From assembly GCA_964605655.1 (NCBI GenBank), contig CAZSDK010000014.1, positions 47,972 through 111,971 on the forward strand: 64,000 nt of DNA, in the 5' to 3' direction. The notes beneath the pieces are model-generated. The model was given only the letters and a program-made list of their open reading frames with translations. It searched no databases and was not told the DNA's origin. Below, one piece after another: positions 56,347-64,000 of this stretch. Within the stretch, counting starts at the first letter, position 1. Every line of letters begins with the position of its first letter. The position numbers and the translations under genes were made by a program. Source of the DNA: JAKLIX01 sp964605655. GTDB taxonomy: Bacteria; Bacteroidota; Bacteroidia; Bacteroidales; CAIXZF01.

Positions 56347-57239
56347 TTGGCCTGATTGCTAAATCGTAAGAAGATACCCAGGGGGAGTTTCCTTTCAGCC
56401 CGGTCGGTGACGAAAAGTTCACCGGCCTCCTGGTTTTTATTTCCGGGAAAGACGGTGTTCACCAGGCTTTCGGCAATCAAGGCCGAAAATCCCATGGAAT
56501 ACAGGTTCAACACCAGAAAACAGGATTCCTGAATGAGGATCTCCCGGCATGACTTTAAAAGCTCATTAAGGTGGTCTTCCAATATCCATTTTTCCCCGTC
56601 GGGCCCGCGTCCGTATGCGGGCGGGTCCAGGATGATGCCATGATATAGGTTGTCTCTTCTGACCTCTCTCTGAACAAACTTCAAAGCATCATCCACGATC
56701 CATCGTATTCCGTCCATTTGGCTTGCTTCCATGTTTTGCCGGGCCCAGGTGATCACCGGCTTCACCGAATCAACATGCACCACTTCCCCGCCACCGGCAC
56801 AACACGCAAGGGAGGCACCCCCGGTATAGGCAAAAAGGTTCAGGATCTTCGGTTTTTCAGGAGTCATAGAAGCCAGGGAACGTGTCCTATTAAAAACATA
56901 ATCCCAATTCGGACCTTGTTCAGGAAAAATCCCTACATGCTTAAATCCCGTGAGTCCCAGTCGCATCCTGAACTTTAACTCTCCTGAATGGTAGTCGGTG
57001 AACCACTGTTCTTTGCAACTCTGTTTCAGCTTCCACTCACCCTTCTCCGGATTGTTCTTTTCTTTCTGAAACCAGGCATGACACATGGATTTCCACTCAC
57101 TGTCCGGAAGCGATTTATCCCAAATAGCCTGTGGCTCGGGACGGATCAATATCTGTTCTCCAAACCTTTCCAGCTTTTCGAAACCGCCGGAATCGATCAA
57201 CTCGTATCCTGTCCATAAGGTGGGTTCAAGGATAATCAT
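56343..57239 (-). CDS. Class I SAM-dependent methyltransferase, RlmI/RlmK-like
   Basis: This 298-residue protein starts at MIILEPTLW (an upstream Met at 57260 adds seven residues). The SAM site is ILNLFAYTGGASLACC, with acidic VDSVKP at strand 2 and the DPPAYGRGP motif IV expected of RNA or DNA base methyltransferases. A GLTGFKHVGIFPEQGPNWD segment in the N-terminal half matches bacterial RlmI/RlmK-type rRNA methyltransferases, but the PUA domain of RlmI is absent. The exact target base is not known. It precedes the papain-like protease with overlapping stop/start. Confidence 0.8.
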   Translation of the reverse strand: MIILEPTLWTGYELIDSGGFEKLERFGEQILIRPEPQAIWDKSLPDSEWKSMCHAWFQKEKNNPEKGEWKLKQSCKEQWFTDYHSGELKFRMRLGLTGFKHVGIFPEQGPNWDYVFNRTRSLASMTPEKPKILNLFAYTGGASLACCAGGGEVVHVDSVKPVITWARQNMEASQMDGIRWIVDDALKFVQREVRRDNLYHGIILDPPAYGRGPDGEKWILEDHLNELLKSCREILIQESCFLVLNLYSMGFSALIAESLVNTVFPGNKNQEAGELFVTDRAERKLPLGIFLRFSNQAK

Positions 57240-57382
57240 CTTTATTCTGACTGAGTTCACTAAATTACAAAAGTTGAGGTTTCACCGGTTAATAGGCTGT
57301 AATTTTTGAATCATCCACCAACCCAAAGGATGCGAAGCTGTTAATAAATCATAAAATGATAGGATGCTTCATATAATATATG

Positions 57383-57390
57383 TATCTTTG
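57383..57390 (+). promoter_or_regulatory. Candidate -7 box of the NlpC/P60-CapA gene
   Basis: TATCTTTG is an exact TAnnTTTG match. Transcription from here would start near 57397. This leaves only about 11 bases before an ATG at 57408 but a normal 77-base leader before the TTG at 57474. Confidence 0.45.
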
Positions 57391-57473
57391 CAGCGCTTGG
57401 ATACGAAATGTGCGATTTTCAGCCGTTGATCCAGACATTAGCTTGTTTTTACGATATATTAAGGAAGGATTTA

Positions 57474-59030
57474 TTGAGAAAGATCCATTATATTATTTTC
57501 TTTTTTTTTCTGGCAGTTTCGCCTGGCCTATACGCATCCCCTGACCTCAGCAAACCCAGGGTCGGGACAGAAGAGCGAAAGAACCAGCTCGACTACTGCT
57601 CCATTGACTCCATTGTCAGCTTTGGAAAGGAGTACCTCGGCAAGCCATACCGCTACCGGGGGGCAACGTCCTGGCCTTTAGATTGCAGTGGATATATCTC
57701 CTTCATTTTCGGGAAGTTCAACATCAGTCTTCCGCATTCAGCCGGAGGCATTTCCAAGGTTGTTGAACCTGTTCCATTGGCTGATGTGAGAAAGGGAGAC
57801 CTGATGTTCTTTAAAGGAAGAAGCAGGAATAATCCAAGGGTAGGCCATGTAAGCATGGTGATTGACAATACGAATGGCGATATCACCATGTTGCACAGTT
57901 GTTCCAGGGGCATTATTATTGAGAGATATAACACCTCTGATTATTATACCAGGAGGTTCCTGGGAGCCGGAAGGGTAGTGGTTGCGCAGGCATCGCCATC
58001 CGCACAGGTGATGAAAGAAGAGGTCCGGGCCTTAACCGTCATCCTTCCACCTAAGGAAGATACCATCAGTATCATAGGGGTAGGAGATATGATGCTTGGG
58101 ACCAATTATCCCAATTCGGGTTATCTTCCTCCCAAAGACGGGAAAGAAATTCTGGCACCTGTGAAGGAGCTGCTTGCCGACGCTGATGTCACCTTTGGCA
58201 ATCTAGAGGGAGTGCTGCTGACCGCTGAAGGTACCGTGAAGAAATGCAACGATCCTTCGGTGTGTTATGCCTTTAAAAGTCCGGAGCATTATGTCAAATA
58301 TTTCAAGGAAGCCGGGTTTGATGTGGTGAACATCGCCAACAATCATTTCAGTGATTTTGGCGAGGAGGGAAGGGTCAACACCATGAAGACCCTGGATGAG
58401 GCGCAGATACATTATGCCGGTCTTCTCAGGGTGCCCTGGGTGACCTTCGTTAAGGATTCTGTCAAATATGGTTTCTGCGGATTTGCTCCTACCAGTGGGT
58501 CGGTGAATTTCAATGATCTCAAAAAGGCTGCCCAGATTGTCCGTCACCTCGATTCTGTATGTGACATCGTCATCGTATCCTTTCATGGTGGGGGTGAGGG
58601 AGCCAATTATCGTCATGTGACTCGTCAGAATGAGAGCTTTATCGGTGAAAACAGGGGGAACCCCTATGCTTTTGCCAGGGCCGTGATCGATGCCGGAGCC
58701 GATGTGGTTTTTGGTCATGGGCCACATGTTCCCAGGGCCATTGATTTGTATAAAGACCGTTTTATTGCATACAGTCTGGGTAATTTTGCCACCTACGCCC
58801 GGTTCAACCTCAGAGGCAGCTCAGGTCTGGCTCCCATCGTTAAGGTGAAGGTGAATAAAAAGGGAGTGTTCCAGGAAGCCCGTATCATTTCAACCAAACA
58901 ATTGGGAGAGGGTGGACCTCAGTTGGATAGCGAGAACAAGGTCCTGAAAGAGATCATGGAGCTTACCCAAACCGACATTCCCGAAGCACCCCTCACCATC
59001 TCCGAAGAGGGTATCGTGAGGAAGAAGTAA
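57474..59030 (+). CDS. Fusion of NlpC/P60 peptidase and CapA-type metallophosphatase-like domain
   Basis: I choose a TTG start at 57474 because AAGGAAGG stands five bases upstream and the resulting MRKIHYIIFFFFLAVSPGLYA is a clean signal peptide; the ATG at 57408 adds 22 residues before the signal. The 518-residue product has an N-terminal NlpC/P60 domain with Cys71 (LDCSGY), His125 (GHVSMV) and His141 (LHSCS). From about residue 185 it has a CapA/PgsA domain: GVGDMMLG, NLEG, ANNHFSDFG, VSFHGGGEG, GHGPHVPRAIDLYKDRFIAYSLGNF. One module cleaves peptides with D-Glu-linked bonds; the other is tied to poly-gamma-glutamate or capsule handling. The joint role is inferred, not known. Confidence 0.88.
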   Translation: MRKIHYIIFFFFLAVSPGLYASPDLSKPRVGTEERKNQLDYCSIDSIVSFGKEYLGKPYRYRGATSWPLDCSGYISFIFGKFNISLPHSAGGISKVVEPVPLADVRKGDLMFFKGRSRNNPRVGHVSMVIDNTNGDITMLHSCSRGIIIERYNTSDYYTRRFLGAGRVVVAQASPSAQVMKEEVRALTVILPPKEDTISIIGVGDMMLGTNYPNSGYLPPKDGKEILAPVKELLADADVTFGNLEGVLLTAEGTVKKCNDPSVCYAFKSPEHYVKYFKEAGFDVVNIANNHFSDFGEEGRVNTMKTLDEAQIHYAGLLRVPWVTFVKDSVKYGFCGFAPTSGSVNFNDLKKAAQIVRHLDSVCDIVIVSFHGGGEGANYRHVTRQNESFIGENRGNPYAFARAVIDAGADVVFGHGPHVPRAIDLYKDRFIAYSLGNFATYARFNLRGSSGLAPIVKVKVNKKGVFQEARIISTKQLGEGGPQLDSENKVLKEIMELTQTDIPEAPLTISEEGIVRKK

Positions 59031-59111
59031 ATTCCTCATTTCAGTATCACCATCCTGAGCTTTTGTTAATTTAGCATCCGGGTCCGAGTAAAACCCGGAC
59101 GACTAACGCTT

Positions 59112-59912
59112 ATGTTTCCACTGATTGCTTCATTGTCCAATCCCAAAGTCAAGAACCTGATCCGGCTGGGTAAGGGAAGAGGTAAAGACCGGAAGGAGGC
59201 ATTTGTATTCGAGGGTGTTAAGGAGATTGAACTGGCTCTTGAAGCGGGCATAGAGGTGCATTCTTTTTTTTATTGTGCCGATATTGTTGATCAGGACCTG
59301 CTCGATGCGTTCGTTGCCAGGATAGATTCAGAAAAGGTGTTTGAGATCACTCCTGCCATATTTTCGCGGGTGGCATACAGGGAAAGTACCGGTGGCATGT
59401 TGGTAGTGGGAAAATCGAAATACCTGACGCTGGAGGAGTTGAATCTTAGCAGCAACCCGGTGGTGCTGGTGCTTGAATCGGTAGAAAAACCAGGCAACCT
59501 GGGTGGCATTCTACGCACGGCAGATGCTGCCGGCGTGGATGTGGTGCTGATCTGTGATCCGCTCACCGATTTGTATAATCCCAATATCATCCGTTCCAGT
59601 CTCGGGACCATCTTTACCAAGCAGGTGGTGGCCTGTACCAACGACGAAGCCATTAAGTGGCTGAAGGAAAGAGAGATTAAGATATTTGCTACCGATTTAA
59701 ACACCGATCGGGATTATCAGCAGGCGGATTACTCCATTCCCTGTGCCATCGTCATGGGTACGGAGCATGACGGCCTGAGTAAACAATGGCTTCATGCCGC
59801 CGACCGGCGTATTAAAATCCCGATGAAAGGAAAGATTGATTCAATGAATGTTTCAACAGCGGCGGCTGTCCTGGTTTTTGAGGTGCTGCGGCAGCGGTTC
59901 CATCAGGATTGA
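59112..59912 (+). CDS. SpoU/TrmH-family RNA 2'-O-methyltransferase
   Basis: This 266-residue protein has the SpoU knot fold signatures: EKPGNLGGILRTADAAG, NPNIIRSSLGTIF, IVMGTEHDGLS and IKIPMKGKIDSMNVSTAAAVLVFE at the end. A substrate-binding domain of about 100 residues precedes. It is in the size and style of RlmB/TsnR-type enzymes that 2'-O-methylate rRNA. The target nucleotide is not readable. Its stop codon is three bases before the first 77-bp repeat unit. Confidence 0.92.
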   Translation: MFPLIASLSNPKVKNLIRLGKGRGKDRKEAFVFEGVKEIELALEAGIEVHSFFYCADIVDQDLLDAFVARIDSEKVFEITPAIFSRVAYRESTGGMLVVGKSKYLTLEELNLSSNPVVLVLESVEKPGNLGGILRTADAAGVDVVLICDPLTDLYNPNIIRSSLGTIFTKQVVACTNDEAIKWLKEREIKIFATDLNTDRDYQQADYSIPCAIVMGTEHDGLSKQWLHAADRRIKIPMKGKIDSMNVSTAAAVLVFEVLRQRFHQD

Positions 59913-59915
59913 TCA

Positions 59916-60040
59916 TTACCCCGTAGGGCTTTCCCATTTATTTGTGCGTAGCACATCCCCTTCTGTTGGCCAGGGTTCCGGGAAATGTTCCCTTACCTCG
60001 TAGGGGTTTTCAATCTGTTTGTTCGTAGCACATCCCAATC
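59916..60040. repeat. 77-bp REP-like units, left of the transposase
   Basis: Two head-to-tail units start at 59916 and 59993, giving a period of exactly 77. Each has CCCCGTAGGGG-like and TGTGCGTAGCACA-like palindromes, both with GTAG at the loop, then a CCAGGGTTCCGGG stretch. The second unit runs into the 3' end of the transposase gene. Confidence 0.85.
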
Positions 60041-60505
60041 TGCAGGAAAAAACTCAAACAGATACCTCGGATCGTATTCGATATGATGTTTCTCCAGAAG
60101 CGCGATCAGCTCCTCCCGAAAGGTGGATTTTCGATGGTGATTCTCCTGGTTTTCAATGTATCTGCAAACACGGTCCAATTGCGAACGACTGACTGAAAAT
60201 CCACCATAACCGGGTTGCCAGAAAAACTTCTTTTGAGTAAGACCATCAGCATTAATTAATAATGAGGTAGATCTTTTAAGGTCATGAACAATTTCAGAAA
60301 CAGAAAGAGAAGGATTTACTCCAACAAGGATATGGACATGATCTTCCACACCATTGATAATAATAGGTTTGACTCCTCTTTTCTTAAGGATTCCACTCAT
60401 ATATTCAAAAATCTGCTTACGAATGTCTTTTGTAAGCAGTGCTTCCCTGGATTTAACGGTAAACACCAGGTGAATGTATATCTGAGTGAAGCAGCCAGGT
60501 TTCAT
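59993..60505 (-). CDS. REP-associated tyrosine transposase (Y1 HUH family)
   Basis: This 170-residue protein belongs to the IS200-like Y1 transposase family. The metal site is the HVH at residues 56-58 (GVEDHVHILVGV), and the catalytic Tyr is most likely Tyr116 in VCRYIENQENHHR. It has the compact RAYT length and lacks a second gene (tnpB). RAYT enzymes act on GTAG-headed palindromes. Here such repeats occur on both sides, and the last ~15 residues (DVLRTNRLKTPTR) and stop codon are encoded by a repeat unit itself. It is probably a domesticated or recently active single-copy gene. Confidence 0.88.
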   Translation of the reverse strand: MKPGCFTQIYIHLVFTVKSREALLTKDIRKQIFEYMSGILKKRGVKPIIINGVEDHVHILVGVNPSLSVSEIVHDLKRSTSLLINADGLTQKKFFWQPGYGGFSVSRSQLDRVCRYIENQENHHRKSTFREELIALLEKHHIEYDPRYLFEFFPADWDVLRTNRLKTPTR

Positions 60506-60851
60506 GGAATCAATCTTTGAATGGTTAATATTGAAGGATGAATCCTCTAATGATATAGATGCTTCTATCCTCTAAAATGGAAATTATTGCTCATTTTTTT
60601 GTGATGCAAATGGAAATCCCCTACGGGGAAACAATCTTTAGGCCCATCCTTTTGTACAAAAAGTGAACCGCTACGCGGTAGAAGCGGTAATATCTACGGA
60701 TTGACTAAGGCTTCAAGGAAGAATCATTTATCGATTACCCTCAATAATCAGGTTCTATTTTGTGCTGACTGGTTACTTTCTCTGATTTTCACGGTTATAA
60801 TCCGGTCACTTTTCGAGAAAAGCTAATATGATATGCAGATATCCTCAACAT

Positions 60852-61031
60852 ATGTTTATGCGAAGCACATCCCCATCTATAGGTCAGGGTTCCGGGAAAG
60901 GTTGCTTATCCCGATGGGGTTTACCATTTGTTTGTGCGTAGCACATCCCCATCTGTAGGCCAGGGTTCCGGGAAATGGTTGATTACCCCGTAGGGGTTTC
61001 CCATTTGTTTGTGCGTAGCACATCCCCATCG
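60852..61031. repeat. 77-bp REP-like units, right of the transposase
   Basis: A partial unit (60852-60905) is followed by units starting at 60906 and 60983, again with a period of exactly 77 and in the same orientation as the left copies. The motif TGTGCGTAGCACATCCCCATC is shared by all units. No spacer of unique sequence separates them, unlike CRISPR. Confidence 0.85.
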
Positions 61032-61201
61032 ATTTGCAGACACCAATGGGAAAATCTTGCTGATAGGTCCAATTGGTAGTCCTTTGTGAATGGGTCGGAT
61101 ACTGCATAATGCAGTTTGTCCATCTCTTCTGAGATGTACTTCTCCAGACCTACTACCGTCAGATGCCCTTGCGAATTCATGACACCTGCATCACACCGCA
61201 A
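60983..61201 (-). CDS. Possible small gene or gene remnant ending in the repeat
   Basis: This is a 72-codon frame of unknown family (GLEKYISEEMDKLHYAVSDP then LSARFSHWCLQID). Its last 14 residues (DVLRTNKWETPTG with stop) are encoded by a REP unit, at the same phase as the end of the transposase. It may be a real small protein, a degraded gene or chance. Confidence is low. Confidence 0.25.
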   Translation of the reverse strand: MRCDAGVMNSQGHLTVVGLEKYISEEMDKLHYAVSDPFTKDYQLDLSARFSHWCLQIDGDVLRTNKWETPTG

Positions 61202-61355
61202 TGCCTTTAACAGGGTATAGGTATAGATACCGTGTTTTTGTTACTCAGGACCAGGAAAAGTGCATAGAGGTAATGGAAAGCTTTCATAATGGGAACGGTG
61301 TACTCAAAGGAATCGGAATCTTATATCCTGCATATAATCAAATTTTTACACGCAC

Positions 61356-63254
61356 CTACTTTTCTTCCTTATCCTCAAATTTCTTCTCCCGGTCCGGCCC
61401 GTCCCGGAGCAACCAGTTGATACCAAACTTGAAGGCCGCGTCCTGCACAGGGTAGTGGGGTACCTGGTAATAGGCCGAATTGCCCATGAAGGCGTTGAAA
61501 TGCTGGTATTTGACAAAGATCCTGGCCTGCCCGATCTTCATGTTGATAAAGAAATCGGCATATACCTGGTCGTTCAGCTTCTGATCGTATTGAAGATAGA
61601 AACTATGGGTGGATGGCAGGTAAAGGTCGGCATAGTACCCGCTCTGATAATACAGGTCCACTCCGGGCTGCAGTGACAGAGCCCCCTTGAAGAGTCTCAG
61701 ATTTCCATAAAGGGAATGCCGCAAGATCCATTTGGGCAGGTGTAGATAGGTGTCCTTATCGGCAGCCTGGTAGTCGAGGTGGCTGATAAAACCCATGCCC
61801 CGGTACCTTAAGGGGAGTTCCACAAAGAAACGCTGCAGGGTAATGGGTTCCGACACCTGCCAGGGCTCTGATGTCCCGGCGAGATTAACAACCAGGTGCT
61901 CCAACCGGTACTGTTGGTAACCAGCCTGTAGTTTTGAGATTCTGAAAGAGGCACCCAGAAACTGTATCTTCTGCTGGATCAGGTTTTTATTCCAGGATAT
62001 CAGGTTCGACTGGTAATGCTGTTGCACCCAGGAAGGAGTTTCAACGGAGTACCTGTGTTGTAGGGTCAGGGTGAGCCGGTGTTTCTTCCCGCTAAAAAAT
62101 GACTTTGCCAGCTGTGATTCAACATAATAATCTTTATCCTGGTACCCCCCATAGGTATTCCCGGAAGCGATCTGACCATTGAAATGCATGGGCAGCCTGA
62201 GGTTGAGCTTCCAAAAGGAGGTCCATTGACGGTAATGGTCTTTGATGGTACCATTCGCAACTTCTTTGTTTTCATAACCCATTCCCAGGGAATAATGCAA
62301 CCACAGAGTGTCAGGGTTTCCGGCAGCAATCCTGGTATTCCATCCCCGGGTGGACAACCTGTCCTGGGTATGAATGCTGTCGACCGGATAAAACGGATAA
62401 ATAGCACTGAGCCCAAAGGGATCCTCATAAACCAGGGTATAGTCGGTGTAGTAGAGGCTATGCCTTAATAATAATGGCAGATAACGGTTAAGGGTCGAAG
62501 GTGGCTTGTTCTCATCTTTAACCAGGAGGTATTCCTGCCAAACGAAGCCGCTGGTTTCTCTCAGGCGGTCCTGCGCGGCAGGAAGGTTCACGGGGATCAC
62601 CCTGCGGTCGGCTTCCTGGTTGTTCTCAAAAACGGAGTCAGAGGTGATACCTCCGTTCTGCTGAAGCTTCATGGTATTCTGAATAATGCCTCCTGATGCT
62701 TTATATCTTTGGTTTTTAGATTGATAGACCGCAGAAAACAGCAAATTAGACACTTCTGATTTTTGACGGGTATAAAAACCCGGAGAGTTGATGATCCTTA
62801 CCCTTGCCTGGGCCGTAAAAAGGTTCCCGATATTTTGGGAATGTATTAATTCCAGGAATTGTTCCTTCTTTCTTCCCATCACATAGTGAATGTCAGTGAA
62901 GGGGTAGTAGTGATGAAAATATTGTATTTGTCTGGTATGGAACAGGTACTGGTCATAGATATGGATACCGGGATCAAAATCAGCGTTTGGCAGGTATTGT
63001 GGAAGGAGGCTTTTATGGGCAAGTCCTGTGTTTCCCAGATGAGCAAACGCTGTCTCTTGTTTCAGGATGGGATCGTATTGTTGGACGCCTTCCAATAGGG
63101 TATCGTAGGGTAGTGGGGAGGATGGCTCCAGGCTGTCGCTGTAAAAATAGTATGAGGAAACCCTGCTGGAATCAATCTTCGGTACCTGCTGGGCAATGAC
63201 GGATGACCATATAAAGCATAAACAGGTAAGAAGAAGGATACACGCACCATTCAT
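61356..63254 (-). CDS. Putative outer-membrane porin (Porin_10-like)
   Basis: This 632-residue protein has a signal peptide (MNGACILLLTCLCFIWSSVIAQ). Its body is rich in amphipathic beta-strands with aromatic girdles (YFHHYYPFTDIHYVMG, TLTLQHRYSVE, YADFFINMKIGQARIFVKYQHF), consistent with a large barrel of about 16 or more strands. The opening (DSSRVSSYYFYSDS, DTLLEGVQQYDPIL) fits the 'putative porin' Porin_10 family of Bacteroidota. The final ~20 residues are highly charged (REKKFEDKEEK), so the barrel does not end in a terminal aromatic as usual. Solute and regulation are unknown. Confidence 0.75.
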   Translation of the reverse strand: MNGACILLLTCLCFIWSSVIAQQVPKIDSSRVSSYYFYSDSLEPSSPLPYDTLLEGVQQYDPILKQETAFAHLGNTGLAHKSLLPQYLPNADFDPGIHIYDQYLFHTRQIQYFHHYYPFTDIHYVMGRKKEQFLELIHSQNIGNLFTAQARVRIINSPGFYTRQKSEVSNLLFSAVYQSKNQRYKASGGIIQNTMKLQQNGGITSDSVFENNQEADRRVIPVNLPAAQDRLRETSGFVWQEYLLVKDENKPPSTLNRYLPLLLRHSLYYTDYTLVYEDPFGLSAIYPFYPVDSIHTQDRLSTRGWNTRIAAGNPDTLWLHYSLGMGYENKEVANGTIKDHYRQWTSFWKLNLRLPMHFNGQIASGNTYGGYQDKDYYVESQLAKSFFSGKKHRLTLTLQHRYSVETPSWVQQHYQSNLISWNKNLIQQKIQFLGASFRISKLQAGYQQYRLEHLVVNLAGTSEPWQVSEPITLQRFFVELPLRYRGMGFISHLDYQAADKDTYLHLPKWILRHSLYGNLRLFKGALSLQPGVDLYYQSGYYADLYLPSTHSFYLQYDQKLNDQVYADFFINMKIGQARIFVKYQHFNAFMGNSAYYQVPHYPVQDAAFKFGINWLLRDGPDREKKFEDKEEK

Positions 63255-63436
63255 GAGACAAAAGTAATATAATACTTATAATCGCGATAATTCCATTTCC
63301 AGTTGTACGGACCTGGCTATTTCAGGCATAGCCAATGATATTGCTGTCTTTCCTACCTTTTCATCGGGTAAGGAAACCGGAGCAGGGTAGGGGTGAGTGA
63401 CAAAGAGGGTGGCGTCAGACACTCAATTTCATTAAC

Positions 63437-63466
63437 AAAAAACCCCGGCTGTTGGGCCGGGGTTTT
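63437..63466 (-). terminator. rRNA operon terminator
   Basis: An 11-bp stem (AAAACCCCGGC with its complement) with a six-base loop lies about 8 bases beyond the 5S rRNA end on the minus strand. A T-rich tail follows. Confidence 0.85.
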
Positions 63467-63474
63467 AATAAAAG

Positions 63475-63582
<108 letters not shown>

Positions 63583-63659
63583 AAGATCTTAAATATCTTA
63601 TAAAGAACGGTTTAACAAATCGGAAGAAAGCACATAGAACAAGAAGTTGATGTGAAGTA

Positions 63660-64000
63660 AAAAGTCTACGGGTAATTAGTACTGCTCGGCTTTGACATTA
63701 CTGTCTTTACACCTGCAGCCTATCGACGTCCTGATCTTGAACGACCCTTAAAAGAAGCCTCATCTTGGGCTGAGTTTCGCACTTAGATGCTTTCAGCGCT
63801 TATCTCATCCAGACATAGCTACCCTGCGGTGCAGCTGGCGCGACAACAGGTACACTAGCGGTCTGTCCGACTCGGTCCTCTCGTACTAGAGTCAGGTGCC
63901 CTCAAGCTTCTAACGCCCACAACAGATAGGGACCGAACTGTCTCGCGACGTTCTGAACCCAGCTCGCGTGCCACTTTAATCGGCGAACAGCCGAACCCTT
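63660..64000 (-). rRNA. rrl: 23S ribosomal RNA, 3' end (partial)
   Basis: The minus strand contains the 23S sarcin-ricin loop (AGTACGAGAGGACCGAG, about 63873-63889), then typical helix 97-101 sequence. The end is near GTACTAATTACCCGTAGAC. The 5' part lies beyond the window. The gene is transcribed toward the 5S gene, as in a standard rrn operon. The exact 3' end is approximate. Confidence 0.95.

Larger units (their letters stand above)
60506..61355. other. Gene-poor region right of the transposase
   Basis: This stretch holds the right-hand 77-bp units and two smaller hairpins, CCCCTACGGGG at 60618-60628 and CCGCTACGCGG at 60668-60678, which carry CTAC, the complement of GTAG. The first is a degenerate inverted unit, since its flank also resembles the main repeat. 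One 72-codon frame is discussed separately. I see nothing else. Confidence 0.7.

Noticed and set aside
60852..61031. Possible CRISPR array
   Set aside because: The units are 77-bp continuous repeats with no unique spacers and no cas genes nearby.
60877..61107. 76-codon minus-strand frame across the right repeats
   Set aside because: It is made of repeat translation (CYAQTNGKPLRGNQPFPGT) and has no independent support.
63259..63266. TACTTTTG box just before the porin start
   Set aside because: It is only four bases from the start codon and has no -33 element, so it would imply a leaderless transcript; likely chance.
63583..63659. tRNA gene in the 23S-5S spacer
   Set aside because: The spacer is about 77 bases but shows no T-loop (GGTTCRA) or cloverleaf.

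Overview
The window reads as a chromosomal segment of an uncultured, probably anaerobic or facultative member of the Bacteroidota (Bacteroidales/Marinilabiliales-like). Supporting signs: at least six secreted proteins end in a type IX secretion (T9SS) C-terminal sorting domain; there are a Porin_10-type barrel, a BFN/UVR nuclease and a DUF2851 protein; several genes are preceded by the Bacteroidota -7 element TAnnTTTG; and Shine-Dalgarno sequences are mostly weak. The sequence contains one 100-N scaffold gap (3024-3123), so it is a draft or metagenome assembly.

Layout. 1-1101 is the 3' part of dnaB, followed by a conserved Bacteroidota envelope protein and a 222-bp tandem repeat that the assembly could not close. 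3.2-6.5 kb (minus) is a pyrimidine/folate block: bifunctional nuclease, nucleoside symporter, thyA, folA. 6.7-13.2 kb holds a divergent membrane pyrophosphatase, a fused ADP-forming acyl-CoA synthetase and an Uup-type ABC-F ATPase. 13.4-20 kb has a T9SS protein with a duplicated domain and a four-gene minus-strand set: WG-repeat lipoprotein, outer-membrane barrel, propeller histidine kinase, LytTR regulator. 20-20.85 kb is gene-free and full of hairpins, including an inverted pair of GTAG-headed REP-like sequences. 20.85-25.4 kb is pckA and ppdK. 25.7-28.2 kb is rny, a strong 6S RNA candidate, zapA and a coiled-coil gene.

28.3-38 kb carries DUF2851, two APC amino-acid transporters, a helix-hairpin-helix protein, ftsE, two glycosyltransferases and an Asp-box T9SS protein. 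38.1-48.2 kb carries dnaN, another T9SS protein, an AddA-like helicase-nuclease, mtgA, a split saccharopine pathway (LKR and SDH as adjacent genes) and a TerB-DnaJ protein. 48.3-56.3 kb is a run of three large T9SS proteins, including one with cohesin-like plus dockerin-like modules and one papain-like protease. 56.3-59.9 kb has an rRNA methyltransferase-like gene, an NlpC/P60-CapA fusion and a SpoU methyltransferase. 59.9-61.1 kb is a REP-associated tyrosine transposase flanked by 77-bp GTAG repeats. The window ends with a putative porin and, on the minus strand, the 3' end of a 23S rRNA, a 5S rRNA and the operon terminator.

How it fits together. ppdK, pckA, the proton pyrophosphatase and the ADP-forming acyl-CoA synthetase together suggest an energy economy in which PPi and PEP are actively managed. 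The two most interesting candidate systems are the WG lipoprotein/barrel/propeller-kinase/LytTR set, which looks like a self-contained envelope-sensing operon, and the transposase with its flanking GTAG repeats, where two reading frames borrow the same C-terminal peptide from the repeat. All calls come from reading the sequence; no database search was run.
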